From Notamacropus eugenii (taxonomy: Eukaryota > Chordata > Mammalia > Diprotodontia > Macropodidae), in NCBI RefSeq assembly GCF_028372415.1, contig NC_092878.1, positions 71,298,704 to 71,362,703 of the forward strand: a DNA stretch of 64,000 nt. Reading direction: 5' to 3'. This document shows, piece after piece, positions 33,977 to 45,766 of the stretch. The notes beneath the pieces were generated by a model. That model saw only the letters and a program-made list of their open reading frames with translations. It did no database searches and was not told the DNA's origin. Numbering within the stretch: position 1 is the first letter of the stretch; each line of letters starts with the position of its first letter. Position numbers and translations under genes: made by a program.

Positions 33977-34569
33977 AGGGAATAACATACACATTCAATT
34001 GGGTATCTTACCCTACTGGAAAGTAGATCAAAGGGGATAATAGGGAGGATGATACAAGGGAGAACAGTTTGAGGGAGGTGGTAGTCACAAGCAAACACTT
34101 GGGACAGAGTCAAAGGAGATAATAGAATAAATGAGAGTTGAATATGAGGAGGTATATATAATTAGTCTTTTACAACATGACTTTTATGGAAGTGCATTGC
34201 ACAAGTACACATGTATAACCTATATTAAATTCCTCCCCTTCTCAACGAGGATGGGTGGTGAAGGAAGAAGAAAGACAATTTGGAGGTCAAAGTTTAAAAA
34301 CAGATCTCAAAAATGCTTTTTACATGCTGCTGGAAAATAAGATGTACAGGAAATGGGGTATAGAAATCGATTTTGCCCTACTAGAAAGTGATGGGGAGAG
34401 TAAAGGAGGGGAGATGAGGTGATAGAAGGGAGGGCAGATGGGGGAAGAGGTAATCAGAATGCATGCCATCTTAAGATAAGTGGAGGGAAGAGATGGGGAG
34501 GAAGTTTGGTACTCAAAATCTTGTGGAAATTAGTGTTGAAGACTAAAACAAATAAGTTTTTTTCTTTTT
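33977..34569 (+). mobile_element. HAL1-A part 3: 3' UTR and tail
   Basis: Begins 'agggaataacatacacattc', the continuation of part 2. It then has the L1-type 3' UTR ('tacacatgtataacctatat', 'ccttctcaacgaggatggg') and ends 'gtgttgaagactaaaacaaa' with a T/A-rich tail. L1-N (-) resumes immediately after. Confidence 0.8.
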
Positions 34570-36334
34570 AAAAATCCACCTGCTTGTCTTCTCTCACAGC
34601 ACCTTAATATTCCATTACAATTATATGCACTAATTTCTTTAGCCATTCCTCAACTGATGGGCATCCCCTCATTTTCCAATTCTTTCCCACAACAAAAAGA
34701 GATGCTATAAATATTTTTATAATGATATCAATATCTCTATAAATATGTCTTTGCGATACAGACTTAGTTGTGGCATTGCTTGGTCAACAAGTATGCGTGG
34801 TTTTATAGCCCTTTGGGAATAATTCCAATTGCTCTCCAGAATGGTTGGATCAGTTCACAACTCAACCAGTAATGCATCAGTGTCCCAATTTTCTCACATC
34901 CTCTCCAACATTTATCATTTTTATTTTCTGTAATATTGACCAATCTAATAGATTTGAGGTTGTATCTTTGAGGTGTTATAATTTGCATTTGTCTACTCAA
35001 TAGTGATTTAGAATAGTTTTTTTTATATGACTATATATAGCTTTGATGTCTTCATCTGAAAACTGACTGTTTATATCCTTTGACTATTTATTAACCAGGG
35101 AATGATTTTTCTTTTAAATTTGACTCATTCTCTATATATTTGAGAAATGAGGCCCTTATCAGAGAAATTTGCTGTAAAAATTGTTTCACATCTTTATGCT
35201 TTCCTTCTAATCTTGATTACATTGGTTTTGCTTGTGCAAAACTTTTTAAAAATTTGATATAATCAAAATTTTCCATTTTATATCTATCAGCATTCTCTAG
35301 CTCTTATTTGGTCATAAAAATTTCCCTTTTTCATAGATCTGACAACTATTTCTTGTTCTCCTAATTTACTAATAGTAAATTGATAGTATAAATTAAAACT
35401 TTATTTTTAATCACGTACCCATTTTGATCCCATTTCTTTATACCATGTAATATTATTGATCTACACCTAATTTCTGCCATAACATTTTCCAGTTGTCCCA
35501 ACAATTTTTGTCAAATACTGAGTTCTTGTCCCCAAAACTAAGGTCTTTTGGTTTACCAAACATTAGATCATTATGGTCCTTTACTACTGAGTATTGAATA
35601 TATAATCTATGCCACTGATCCATCACTATTTCTTAGCCAATACCAAATAACTTTAACAATTGCCAATTTATAATACATATTGAAATATTGTATGACTAGA
35701 CTACTTTCACATTTCTTTTCATTAATTCCATTGATATTCTTTGCCTATTATTCTTCTAGATTAATTTTGTTATTTTTCTAGCTCTATAAAATATTTTTTG
35801 GTCATTTAATGGCTATAGCACTGAATAAGTAAGTTAATTTAGGTAGAATTGTCATCTTTGTTATATTAGCTCAGCCTACCTGTGAACAGTTAATATTTTA
35901 AAAAAATTACTTCAATCTAACTTTATTTGTGTGAAAAGTGCTTTGCAATTTTGTTTGCAAAATTCTGTGGTATATCTTGACAGGAAAACAGTCAAGTGTT
36001 TTATATTGTCTGGACTCTAGAGTTCTTTTGAAAGGAATTTAACTCTCTATCGCTTGCTGCTGGACTTTGTTGGTAATATGTAGAAATACTGATGATTTTT
36101 GTGGGTTTATTTTATATCCTTCAACTTTGTTGAAGTTGTTCATAATCTCAAGTAGGTTTTTAGTGGATTCTCTAGGGGGTATCTTTATATCATCTGCAAA
36201 GTGATGTTTTTGTTTTTAAATTGACTGCTCCAACTCCTATTTCTTTTTCTTCTCTTGTTTCAATAGATAACATTTCTAGTACAATATTGAATAATAGTGG
36301 TGATAATGGACATCCTTGTTTCACCCTTGATCTT
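34562..36334 (-). mobile_element. L1-N part 2: ORF2 C-terminus and RT (-)
   Basis: ORF2 read backwards. The frame 34803-35000 (-) contains 'NDKCWRGCEKIGTLMHYWLS' followed by 'CELIQPFW', the Cys-rich end of ORF2p. The RT catalytic box still reads FADD near 36186-36200. It is cut at 36334 by HAL1-C. 'acccttgatctt' occurs at 36323-36334 and again at 39143-39154. Confidence 0.9.
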
Positions 36335-37179
36335 TTTTTTATTTATTTTTTATTTTTTTAATTTATTTATTTAACTTTTAATATTTATTTTCACAAAACT
36401 TTGGGTTCCAAATTTTCTCCCCATTTGTCCCCTCCCCCACCCCAAAACACTAAGCATTTTAATTGCCCCTATCACCAATCTGCCTTCTCTTCTATCATCC
36501 CTCCCTTCCCTTGTCCTTATCTTCTCTTTTGTCCTGTAGGGCCAGAAAACTTTCTATATCCCTTTACCTGTATTTCTTATTTTGTAGTAGCAAGAACAGA
36601 ACTCGACAGTTGTTCCTAAAACTTTGAGTTCCAACTTCTCTTCATCCCTCCCTCCCGATCCATTCCCTTTGGGAAGGCAAGCAATTCAATATAGGCCATA
36701 TCTATGTAGTTTTGGAAATGACTTCCATAATAGTCTTGTTGTGTAAGACTAACTATATTTCCCTCCATTCTTTCCTGCCCCCCATTGCTTCTATTCCCTC
36801 TTTCGATCCTGTCCCTCCCCAAGAGTATTGGCTTCAAATTTCTCCCTCCTCCCACTGCCCTCCCTTCCATCATCCCCCCCACCCTGCTTATCTCCTTCTC
36901 CCCCACTTTTCTGTATTGTAATATAGGTTTTCATACCAAAATGAGTGTGCATTTTATTCCTTTAGTGGAATGTGATGAGGGTAAACTTCATGTTTTTCTC
37001 TCACCTCCCCTCTTTTTCTCTCCACTAAAAAGTCTTTTGCTTGCCTCTTTTATGAGAGATAATTTGCCCCATTCCATTTCTCCCTTTCTCTTCCCAATAT
37101 ATTTCTCTGTGACCACTCAATTTCAATTTTTTTAAGATATGATCCCATCCTATTCAATTCACTCTGCGCTCTCTGTCTC

Positions 37180-37193
37180 TGTGTGTTTGTGCA

Positions 37194-37248
<55 letters not shown>
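37180..37248. repeat. (TG)n microsatellite in HAL1-C
   Basis: A near-pure TG run on the plus strand, which is CA in the element's own orientation. Confidence 0.95.
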
Positions 37249-37253
<5 letters not shown>

Positions 37254-37374
37254 CCCACCCACTACCCAGATACTGAAAAGTTTCAAGAGTTACATATATT
37301 GTCTTTCCATGTAGGAATGTAAACAGTTCAACTTTAGTAAAGTCCCTTATGACTTCTCTTTGCTATTTACCTTT

Positions 37375-38479
37375 TCATGCTTCTCTTCATTCTTGTGTTT
37401 GAAAGTCAAATTTTCTTTGCCGCTCTGGTCTTTTCATCAAGAATGCTTGAAAGTCTTCTGTTTCACTGAAAGACCATTGTTTCACCTGAAGTATTATACG
37501 CAGTTTTGCTGGGTGGGTGATTCTTGGTTTTAGTCCTAGTTCCTTTGACTTCTGGAATATCCTATTCCAAGCCCTTCAATCACTTAATGTAGAAGCTGCT
37601 AGATCTTATGTTATCCTGATTGTATTTCCACAATACTTGAATTGTTTCTTTCTAGCTGCTTGCAATATTTTCTCCTTAACCAGGGAACTCTGGAATTTGG
37701 CCACAATGTTCCTAGGAGTTTCTCTTTTTGGATCTCTTTCAGGCAGTGTTCTGTGGATTCCTTGAATACTTATTTTGCCCTCTGGTTCTAGAATCTCAGG
37801 GCAGTTTTCCTTGATAATTTCATGAAAGATGATGTCTAAGGCTTTATTTTTGATCATGTCTTTCACGTAGTCCCATAATTTTTAAATTGTCTCTCCTGGA
37901 TCCATTTTCCAGGTCAGTTGTTTTTCCAATGAGATATTTCACATTATCTTCCATTTTTTTCATTCTTTTGGTTTTATTTTGTGATTTCTTGGTTTCTCAT
38001 AAAGTCATTAGCCTCCATCTGTTCCATTCTAATTTTTAAAGAACTGTTTTCGTCAGTGAGCTTTTGGACCTCCTTTTCCATTTGGCTAATTCTGCTTTTG
38101 AAAGCATTCTCCTCCTCATTGGCTTTTTGAACCTCTTTTGCCAATTGAGTTAGCCTATTTTTCAAGGTATTATTTTCTTCAGCATTTTTTGGTCTCCTTT
38201 AGCAAGGTGTTGACCTGCTTTTCTTGCATCTCTCTCATTTCTCTTCCCAGGTTTTCCTCCACCTCTCTAACCTGATTTTCAAAATCCTTTTTGAGCTCTT
38301 CCATGGCCTGAGCCCATGGAATATTTATTTTGGATGTTTGGGATACAGAAGCTTTGACTTCTAAGTCTTTCCCTGATGGTAAGCATTGTTCTTCCTCATC
38401 AGAAAGGAAGGGAGGAGATATCTGTTCACCAAGAAAGTAACCTTCTATGGTCTTATTTTTTTCCCCCTTTTCTGGGCAT
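37375..38479 (-). pseudogene. HAL1-C ORF1 remnant
   Basis: An L1 ORF1p homologue. The start is at about 38479, an ATG encoding 'MPRK', and the TGA is at 37377-37375. Pieces in order: 'MEELKKDFENQVREVEENLG', the coiled coil 'LTQLAKEVQKANEEENAFKS' and 'ISQMEKEVQKLTDENSSLKI' (38165-37974), then the C-terminal domain 'DIIFHEIIKENCPEILEPEG', 'RNIVAKFQSSLVKEKILQAA' and 'RKKQFKYCGNTIRIT' (37866-37606). The last block matches the basic surface of ORF1p. About three frame breaks are visible, so the copy is young but dead. Uninterrupted length would be about 365 residues. Confidence 0.85.
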
Positions 38480-38526
38480 TTTCCCAGCCAGGGACTTGAC
38501 TTCTGAGTTTTCTTTCCACACCCACC

Positions 38527-39102
38527 ATGCCTCTAGATCCACCCAGCCAGCTCTTGGGGTCTGAGATTCAAATGCTGCTTCCCAGCCTCAGGGCTTTTGG
38601 CGGGGGTGGGGCTGCTTTTCAGTATGAGATTAAGTTCAGTTGCTCAGGTAGGGGCAGAGCCACCCGCACAGGGCTCAGTTCCCTCAGGAGGTTTATGTGG
38701 AGACCTTCAACAATGGATCAGAGCTCCTGCCTACTTTGGGAGTCCCTGTCTGCTGCTGCCTCCCAAGGGGGCCTGAGTTATGGGGGACACCCCGCTCCCC
38801 TCTTGGCCAGCCAAAGAGACTCTTTCACCGACCCTTGTCACATGTGGTTGGAGGGACCTGCATGGCTGCTGGAGATACTGTCCCTGAAACATGCTCAGAT
38901 CTGTTCCTCTTTGTGCTGTGTGGCCAATGTGGGGCTGGGCTCTGCTCCAAGTCCTGTGTGCGGGGGACCTTTCATGTCAGTTTTTCAGGTCTCTCTGGAC
39001 CAGAAATCTCCTCCACTCCATGGTTCTGTGGCTTCTGCTGCTCCCGAATTTGTTGGAAGTTCTTCTTTACAGGTATTTTATGGGCTGTGGGTTTGGAGCT
39101 AG
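38527..39102 (+). other. 191-codon open frame antisense to the HAL1-C 5' UTR
   Basis: The longest ATG-started open frame in the window lies antisense to the GC-rich 5' UTR of HAL1-C. A second frame of 157 residues (38697-39170) overlaps it. An antisense stretch in HAL1-B (31111-31320, -) shares the block 'VLWLLLL.NL..V..YRYFMG' with the frame at 38891-39190. Primate L1s have an antisense ORF0 in the 5' UTR, but position alone does not make these equivalent. GC-rich sequence with few stop codons could produce them by chance. I see no recognised domain. Confidence 0.35.
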
Positions 39103-39142
39103 CATATGTGTATCTTTCTACTACACCATCTTGGCTTCTCTT

Positions 39143-40775
39143 ACCCTTGATCTTATGGGGATGTTTATAAATTATCTCCATTATAGATAATGTTTGCTGA
39201 TGGATGCATTCTGCTTATCATTTTAGGTGATGCTCAATTCATTCCTAACCTCATTAGTGTTTTTAATAGTGCTATATTTTGTCAAAAACTTTTTCTGCAT
39301 CTATTAAGGTAATTATATGATTTCTGTTAGATATTTTTTATCGATATGGTCAATTATGCTGATAGTTTTCCTAATATAGAAATAGCCCTGAATTCCTGGC
39401 ATAAATCCCACCTGGTCATAATGTATGATCCTGTTGATATATTGCTATAATCTCCTTACTAGTATTTTAGTGTAAAATGTTGCATCACCATTTATTAGGG
39501 AAATTGGTCTATTTTTTTCTTTCTCTGTTTTCACTTCTCCTGATTTAGCTGTCAGTACCATATTTGTGGATTAAATGGAATTTGGTAGTACTCCTTGTTC
39601 ATCTGTTATTCTACTATTTTATATAGTATTAGAATTAATTGTTTTTGTAAATATTTGGTAAAATTCACTTGCGAATCCCCCTGGCACTAAGGATTTTTTC
39701 TTAGGGAGTTCATTTATGTCCTGTTCAGTTTCTTTTTCTGAAATGGGGTTATTTAAGTCTTCTATTTTCTTTTCTGCTAAACTGGACAATTTATATTTTT
39801 TGTGAGTACCCATCCAAAAAATAGCTCCTAATCATTATTTCAACTTCTTTATTCATAGTAAATTTATCCTTTTCATTTTTGATACTGATAGTTTGATTTT
39901 CTTCTTTTAAAAAAATCAAATTAGCCAATGGCTTGTCTTCTCTTTTCATAAACCAGCCCCTAATTTGATTTATTAGTTCATTGGTTTTCTTACTTTTTAT
40001 TATGGTTTTATTAGTCTCTCCTTTGATTTTTCAGGGTTTCCAATTTGATGTTTAATTATTTGATTTGTTCCTTTTTCTAGCTTTTTTAGTTGCCTACGCA
40101 ATTCATTGCACTGTTCTTTCTCTATTTTCTGGATGTGTTTAGAGATATACATTTTCCCCTAACTACTGCTTTGCTGATTCCTGTAAATTTTGGTATGTTG
40201 TCCCATTGTTGTCATTCTATTTATTGAGATTATTGATTGTTTCTATGACTTATTCTTTGGCTCACTTATTCTTTCAGATTAGATTATTTAGTTTCCAAAT
40301 TAATCTATCTTTGCATGACTCTATATTGAGTATAATTATTATTGCATCATTATTGGAAAATGATTCATTTAATATTTCTGCCTTTCTGCATTTCATTGTG
40401 AGGTTTTTATTCCCAAATACAAGGAAAATTTTTGTGTAGGTGCCACATACCACTGAGGAAAAGTTGTATTTCTTTCAATTTTCCTTCAATTTTTTCCAGA
40501 GGTCTATTATTTCTAGCTTTCCTGAACTTATTTCTTGTTTATTTTGTGATTAGATCTATCTAGTTCTGACAAAGGAAAGTTGAGGTCTTCCACTTGTATA
40601 GTTTTATGCCTATTTCCTTCTATCATTCATTTAATTTCTCCTTTACAAATGTGGATGTTATACCATTTAGTCAATATATGTTTAGTATTTATATTACTTC
40701 ATTGTCTAAGGCACCTTTTAGCAAGATGCAGTTTCCTTATCTCTTTCAATTAGATCTGTGTTCAGTTTTTAATCT
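39143..40775 (-). mobile_element. L1-N part 3: RT N-part and endonuclease (-)
   Basis: Continues ORF2 backwards. The frame 39619-39813 (-) contains 'SEKETEQDINELPKKKSLVP', the L1 'EKEI..AI..LP..KSPGPDG' block. The last recognisable text, 'ggcaccttttagcaagatgc' (about 40710), is the endonuclease region equivalent to about 26240 in L1-B. The element is 5'-truncated near 40775. Summed over its three parts it is about 3.9 kb. Confidence 0.85.
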
Positions 40776-42234
40776 AAGCATAATGTATTAATAGATATTA
40801 TAATTGATTCTCTTGTGTGGGAGAGAACATAAAACGTTAATTAATAATAGTAATAGAGATGGATTGGGGGGGGGAGGAAGGGCTTAAGGGAAGCTATCCA
40901 TTTGGGCAGAGTCTTAAAATAATCATCTTTTAAAAGCATTGTACAATTAACAATACAGACATTTGACAATATATTTTTCCAATTAAAAAAGAAAGGTTGA
41001 AGGAATGTATTTCTAAGGGGACTGTAAGCTAAAGCTCATCATTACATCTCTTTATTTTATAGAACATCTTTGTTTCCATTCAAAATATGTAAGGTGTTAA
41101 ACATATCAGTTTGTATATGTCTAAAATAATAGTATTTACTTAAAACTTTATTTAAAAGTTACTCTGAGAATTGTTATTCAGTGGAATTTTTCATCAGCTC
41201 ACTTAGGACAACTTTACTAAATACGGTTTTAAGGAGGTCCCTCTGCTCTTTAGTATAAGTCTGAATTCTTTATCCAATTTTTTCATTAAATCACACCGTA
41301 ATTCAGGCCTCTCTCTGGGTTTTACCCTGTTTCTATATTCTCATGACACCTCACTTATGGTATTTATCATATTACACTGTACATATTGAATATTTTGTAA
41401 GGTTATAGTGAACTTATCCTTCTAGGATTTAAAAATGCAAAGGCAGGGAAAGAATGGGAGAAAAAGAAATCCTATTTTCAGAGTTAACAAAAAAAAAATA
41501 ATCCCTGAAATATAGGGGAAATATAGACTGAGTCCTGAATGAAGATTTATATCTTCTATCTACTACATATACAAGCATGTTGGTAGATCTAACACATAGA
41601 GCTCTTTCACAGAATTTTATGTTACCACTAATAACAGCCAAAAGTATTGTTCTATTTTTAAACAATTTAGATGAAATGTAAAAAATGGGGAAAAATAAAA
41701 ACAAGTAAATTGCTTTTAAAATAAAATGCATTTTGTATTCCACAGTGTTTTTAAAGAAAAGAATAATAAATAGCAAAACATCTCTTATATCAACCTCTAC
41801 ACCAACTAGAAAATAGTCCCCTTAGCTGATTACATACAGCCCCAAAGGATGGCTGACTGGGGAGTTATGTTCTTTGTCTGCCAATGTGGGAACCTAGTCT
41901 ATGACCTTTGTTAGTGCAAAACTCACTCCTGTTGAGTTTAATTGGACTTTTGCATGGGTGACTGGATTGAATCCTGAGAGAACACATGTCCAAGGGAAAT
42001 GAAAACACTCCAGGAAAGGACCCAAATCCACATAAAGTAAAAATGATGGTCCCTGAAGGAAAATAGAGAGGGGCATTGAGGAGAGGGGAAAAAAGAGAAA
42101 GGAAGAGAAATCACAAGTGGGATTTAGGGTTCTTGTGGCATATCAAATTATGTTAGCTTTACTTTCACTCAGGGTTGAATTTAGCTGCCAAAAATGAATT
42201 TACTTTTCTTTTTTTTTCTTCCAAAATAGCATTA
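40776..42234. other. Unclassified sequence
   Basis: A G-run lies at 40866-40874. No gene or repeat family is recognised. The 115-residue minus-strand frame at 41429-41776 has a hydrophobic, AT-driven composition and no motif. Confidence 0.35.
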
Positions 42235-42620
42235 AATTTATTTCAACAGGCTGTCGGAGCCATTCAGTTTTGTTATGAACTGATGAAAATCCATCATCAG
42301 CCAATGACAGACCCAGCACTTCCCTCATTCCAATTTAAGGCCTGAGTACAAGCAGCTGCAGTAATCCTGTTAAAAGTGTGCCACGTCAATGGCAAGTCTT
42401 TCTCTATTAAGGTTAAAACTTGGCCCTTCTTCTTCTAGTACACGAGAAAAGCCCAGCTCTCTTATCACTTTTCTCAAGGGACAGATTTTCCATCAGAGAG
42501 ATGCATTAATGTCCCTCTAGCCAAAATTACTTGAGCTATGATCTCATCTGTCCCCACAAGCTAATCAGGATCTGACTTGAGCCATAGATGGGAAATATCA
42601 AAGTTGTCACAAATGACATT
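42235..42620. other. Candidate conserved non-coding element
   Basis: A repeat-free block whose composition stands out from its neighbours. It carries 'aagcagctgcagtaatcctg' (E-box like), 'cattaatgtccctctagcc' and 'caagctaatcaggatctgac'. Both strands are poor in long open frames. The text resembles deeply conserved enhancers in style only. No alignment was possible. Confidence 0.3.
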
Positions 42621-42799
42621 GCTGTTTTCTAAGAGTAGAATGTGGGTTTCAGTTGAGGATCTGTACTGAGGGGAATAAAATTACAGAACTGAATTAATTG
42701 ACTAATTACTACAGAACTGAAATAATTGATTTAATATTCAATCTGTGTTTATATAGAAAGTACAACATGATAGGTGAAGATTTATTGTATGAATTAGAT

Positions 42800-43110
42800 G
42801 TCATTTAACTTCTCTGAGTCTTGAGTCTTTTTCACCTGTAAAATGGAATAACAACAGATAATCTTGACCTCACAGGAGAGAACCAAATGAAGGAATAAAT
42901 GAATGAGTGAGTGAATAAATCAATGCATAACCATGTATTAAGTGCCTAGCATGTGCTATGCTGTCAGATGATGGTATACAAGTACAAAGTTGAAATAGTC
43001 CCTACCTTCAAGGAGGTTACAGTTGGATAAAGATTCATATCATATTAAGTCACATAATAGGGAGTTGTGAGATAATATTTGAAAAGTGCTATATAAATGC
43101 AGCTGTTATC
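42800..43110 (+). mobile_element. MIR (+) with an L2 end inside
   Basis: MIR text ('atttaacttctctgagtctt', 'cacctgtaaaatggaataac') breaks at about 42895 and resumes at 43050 ('ttgtgagataatatttgaaa', 'agtgctatataaatgcagct'). Confidence 0.65.
42896..43045 (-). mobile_element. L2 3' terminus (-)
   Basis: 'accatgtattaagtgcctag', 'catgtgctatgctgtcag' and 'taccttcaaggaggttacag' are the reversed L2 end. Confidence 0.65.
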
Positions 43111-43814
43111 ACAGCTTAGCATTGTACTCTAAGGGTTTCATATAGACAAATACAAGAATGGATATATGATCTCACTGAGATGGGTATTTCTTCAAATGAT
43201 AAAATTTGCACCACACCCATGCCTTCCTGTCCTGTGTGACTGCTGTCCATGTTCTCCCCAAAACATTATGTGGGATCCATTTAATAAGTTGAAGACCTTA
43301 CTTGCTATCTTTTGATATTCTGAGGATAACAATATAATAGGCTATCAAACAATTATCTTTTATTCTTGTCACCTAACCAGTCTATTTTCTTTGTTTTTGT
43401 CTCCATGTTTCTTAGTGACTTACTTTTCTCTGTTTTTACTTCTTAATTCCTTTGTGTAATGTGTTGTAGCCCAGCCCCACCCACCATATCCCCTTTCCCC
43501 TGCCCTCTGGGTAATGCTCATTTTCAATTATTCAGTGACTGTACTATTGTTCACAGTCATATAAAGACTTTGGAAGAATATTAATATTAAAGAGATGGAA
43601 CTTTGTTTCAGGGAGAATTGTGAGGTCATTAGAGAAACTTTACAATTTCCTGAAAGCAATCCTACCTGCTCTTCTCCTTTTTATTGTCAATTTGTAGGGT
43701 TGGACAGATATTATTTCATAGATCTCCATCTTAATTATTTAACTAACTAAAAATCTTCTCAAGAATGATAACATTGTTTTAAGATGTCATCATTACATCA
43801 CTTCTCATAGTTTA
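43111..43814. other. Unclassified sequence
   Basis: The stretch at 43140-43290 ('ctcactgagatgggtatttc', 'caccacacccatgccttcc') has the feel of an interspersed repeat, but I cannot name a family. The rest shows nothing. Confidence 0.3.
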
Positions 43815-44110
43815 TCAACCAATCAATCAATCTATAAATACGTATTAAGTACCTACTATTTGTTCATGTCCTGGAGAAAACAGTCCTTTGCTTTAAGGAT
43901 CTTATATTCTATTGGAGGATGAGGAGGGTATATATTCACAGGTAAGTAAATATAGAATACATACCAGATAAATAATGTGGGCTTTTTTTTAGAGGAAAAT
44001 CATTAATAATTGGGAAAATCAGAAGAGATTTTTAAAAGGAGATGGAACTTTAAATGAGCTTTGGAGGGAAATAGGTGTTCCAAATCATACAAATGAAGAG
44101 GAAGAGCATA
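43815..44110 (-). mobile_element. L2 3' end (-)
   Basis: 'tacgtattaagtacctacta', 'taaggatcttatattctatt' and 'atgagctttggagggaaata' lie in L2 reverse order. Confidence 0.65.
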
Positions 44111-44400
44111 AAATATATTATTCTTTTAGTGGCCTTTTTCATATGGTTCAGTTGAATGATGAAAAGGGTAGGAAAAATATTTTTGTTTGCAGAATATTTT
44201 TATAACTGACAAAGGACATAAAATATTGCTGCTATTATAAAGACACATTTTAATACCTGAAAAGGGTAGGGATACAACAGTTAATATATGTACATGAATT
44301 AGTACAATTTGTAGATGGGATTTGAATGATTTTGGACATAAAAATGTACTGCGGTATTAATACAAAAACTCTCGTTACTTGGTGAAAAATGGAGAATTGT

Positions 44401-44454
<54 letters not shown>
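44401..44454. repeat. (TG)n microsatellite
   Basis: A pure run of about 26 TG units. Confidence 0.98.
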
Positions 44455-44456
<2 letters not shown>

Positions 44457-45146
44457 CAATTTGATGTTTTTAAGAAACAGAAAAATAACTTATTTATTAA
44501 AAATGAAAGAAATCAGAGTAAAATCAATACTCATTCAGGGACACTAACAGACCTACTGGATCATGTTGCAGACTGAGTTGTGTATGATTATGGTACTTCA
44601 GCTTCTTGTATAGAACTTTTTATGACTAAATAGGGTAAAAGTTTAAAAATGAAAGGAATACTATGGACATGTTGAAGATTGAGGTAAGATTTTTAAAAGA
44701 CTATTCATTTGGTTGTGGAAATTTAAGCAGCTGTAACTTTTTAAATGAAAGATCACTGAGAATGAGGAGGCTGTTATTGTAAGTCATGGAAGTAGGATGA
44801 CATTGGGAACCTAAGGAAAATAATTGAAAACACAGCAGGGTGGAGTGGAAGGGAAAGGGGTGTAGGTGGCTGGAAAACTGTACTGTCTAACTATAACAGT
44901 TAGACGCAGTCATACAACTAAAGGTTTAACTGCATTGATTCCATTAATCCCAGGGCTTCAGTGATAGCTGTCATGTACCACTGACAAAGATGGAGACAGA
45001 TGAAGCTTCTCACAAGGGTCCATTGCTCTCTGTTCCCTCCTCTGTTATGAGAAGAAACAAACTGAAAGGGTTTTTCAGCTTTTAGCATCCTGACTTGCTA
45101 AGTTTCTTTGCCCAACTCTAAAATATAAAACTAGGCAGTTCTGGTT
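44455..45146. other. Unique sequence with small hairpin
   Basis: A perfect 8-bp inverted repeat with a 5-nt loop ('gtctaact'/'agttagac', 44885-44905) is the only structure seen. No gene is recognised. Confidence 0.4.
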
Positions 45147-45766
45147 ATTTCCCTCTCCTTGTTGACCTTGATGAGCCCAGAGAATATCTCCCTGGGAAAA
45201 ACCCTGGAAGACTGGGGGCAGCAGAAGGGGTAAACAGTTCCTTAGCCCATGAGGATAAGAAGATTGCTTAGGAGGAACCCTTTCTCTGTGGCTGAAGGGG
45301 ATCAGTGCAAAGCTGTCCCAAACAGCCCCACATCAGCAAACTGGGAGAAGATCCTAAGCCCCAGGGGTTAAACCAGCAAACTCCAACAAGAGGACCCCAG
45401 GCACACCTCAGTACCCCAAGGGAATCAGGAAGACACTAGCACAGACAGGATCATCAACCACAGAGTTTGCCTGTGCTGTAGATCAGTAGAGGAGACTTCC
45501 TGTGGCCAGACCACCCCTCCCTCACACTTGTTGAGCTACCTCCAGGATGACTGTGGGAAAACCCCAAAAGACCTCACCTGGACTCTAATTTTCAGCACCA
45601 GTCAGCTCAGCATTTTAGTAAGCTGTAGCAGTTTTGCTTCTAGATCAAAGAACCAGAAACCACAACACACAAAGCCTAAAGTTTTAGGCACAAGAACAAT
45701 GGGACAGAGCTCCCTATGGCCCAGACTCAAAGAGCTACTATAAAAGCAAATAAAAGGGTGACAATC

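Larger units (their letters stand above)
36335..39142 (-). mobile_element. HAL1-C (-): ORF1-only L1, inserted in L1-N
   Basis: Poly(A) (T-run 36334-36375 on the plus strand) is followed, read backwards, by the 3' UTR, spacer with microsatellite (37180-37248), ORF1 (38479-37375), GC-rich 5' UTR and the 5' end 'gccaagatggtgtagtagaa' at about 39136-39117. A perfect 12-bp target duplication 'acccttgatctt' flanks it. At about 2.8 kb it is full length for a HAL1 but has no ORF2. Confidence 0.9.

Noticed and set aside
38527-39170. 191- and 157-residue open frames as host genes
   Set aside because: They lie wholly in the antisense strand of the HAL1-C 5' UTR, have no recognised domain, and overlap each other. 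Kept only as an ORF0-like hypothesis.
44885-44905. Small perfect hairpin as a possible miRNA or operator
   Set aside because: An 8-bp stem is too short for a miRNA precursor and is expected by chance at this scale.
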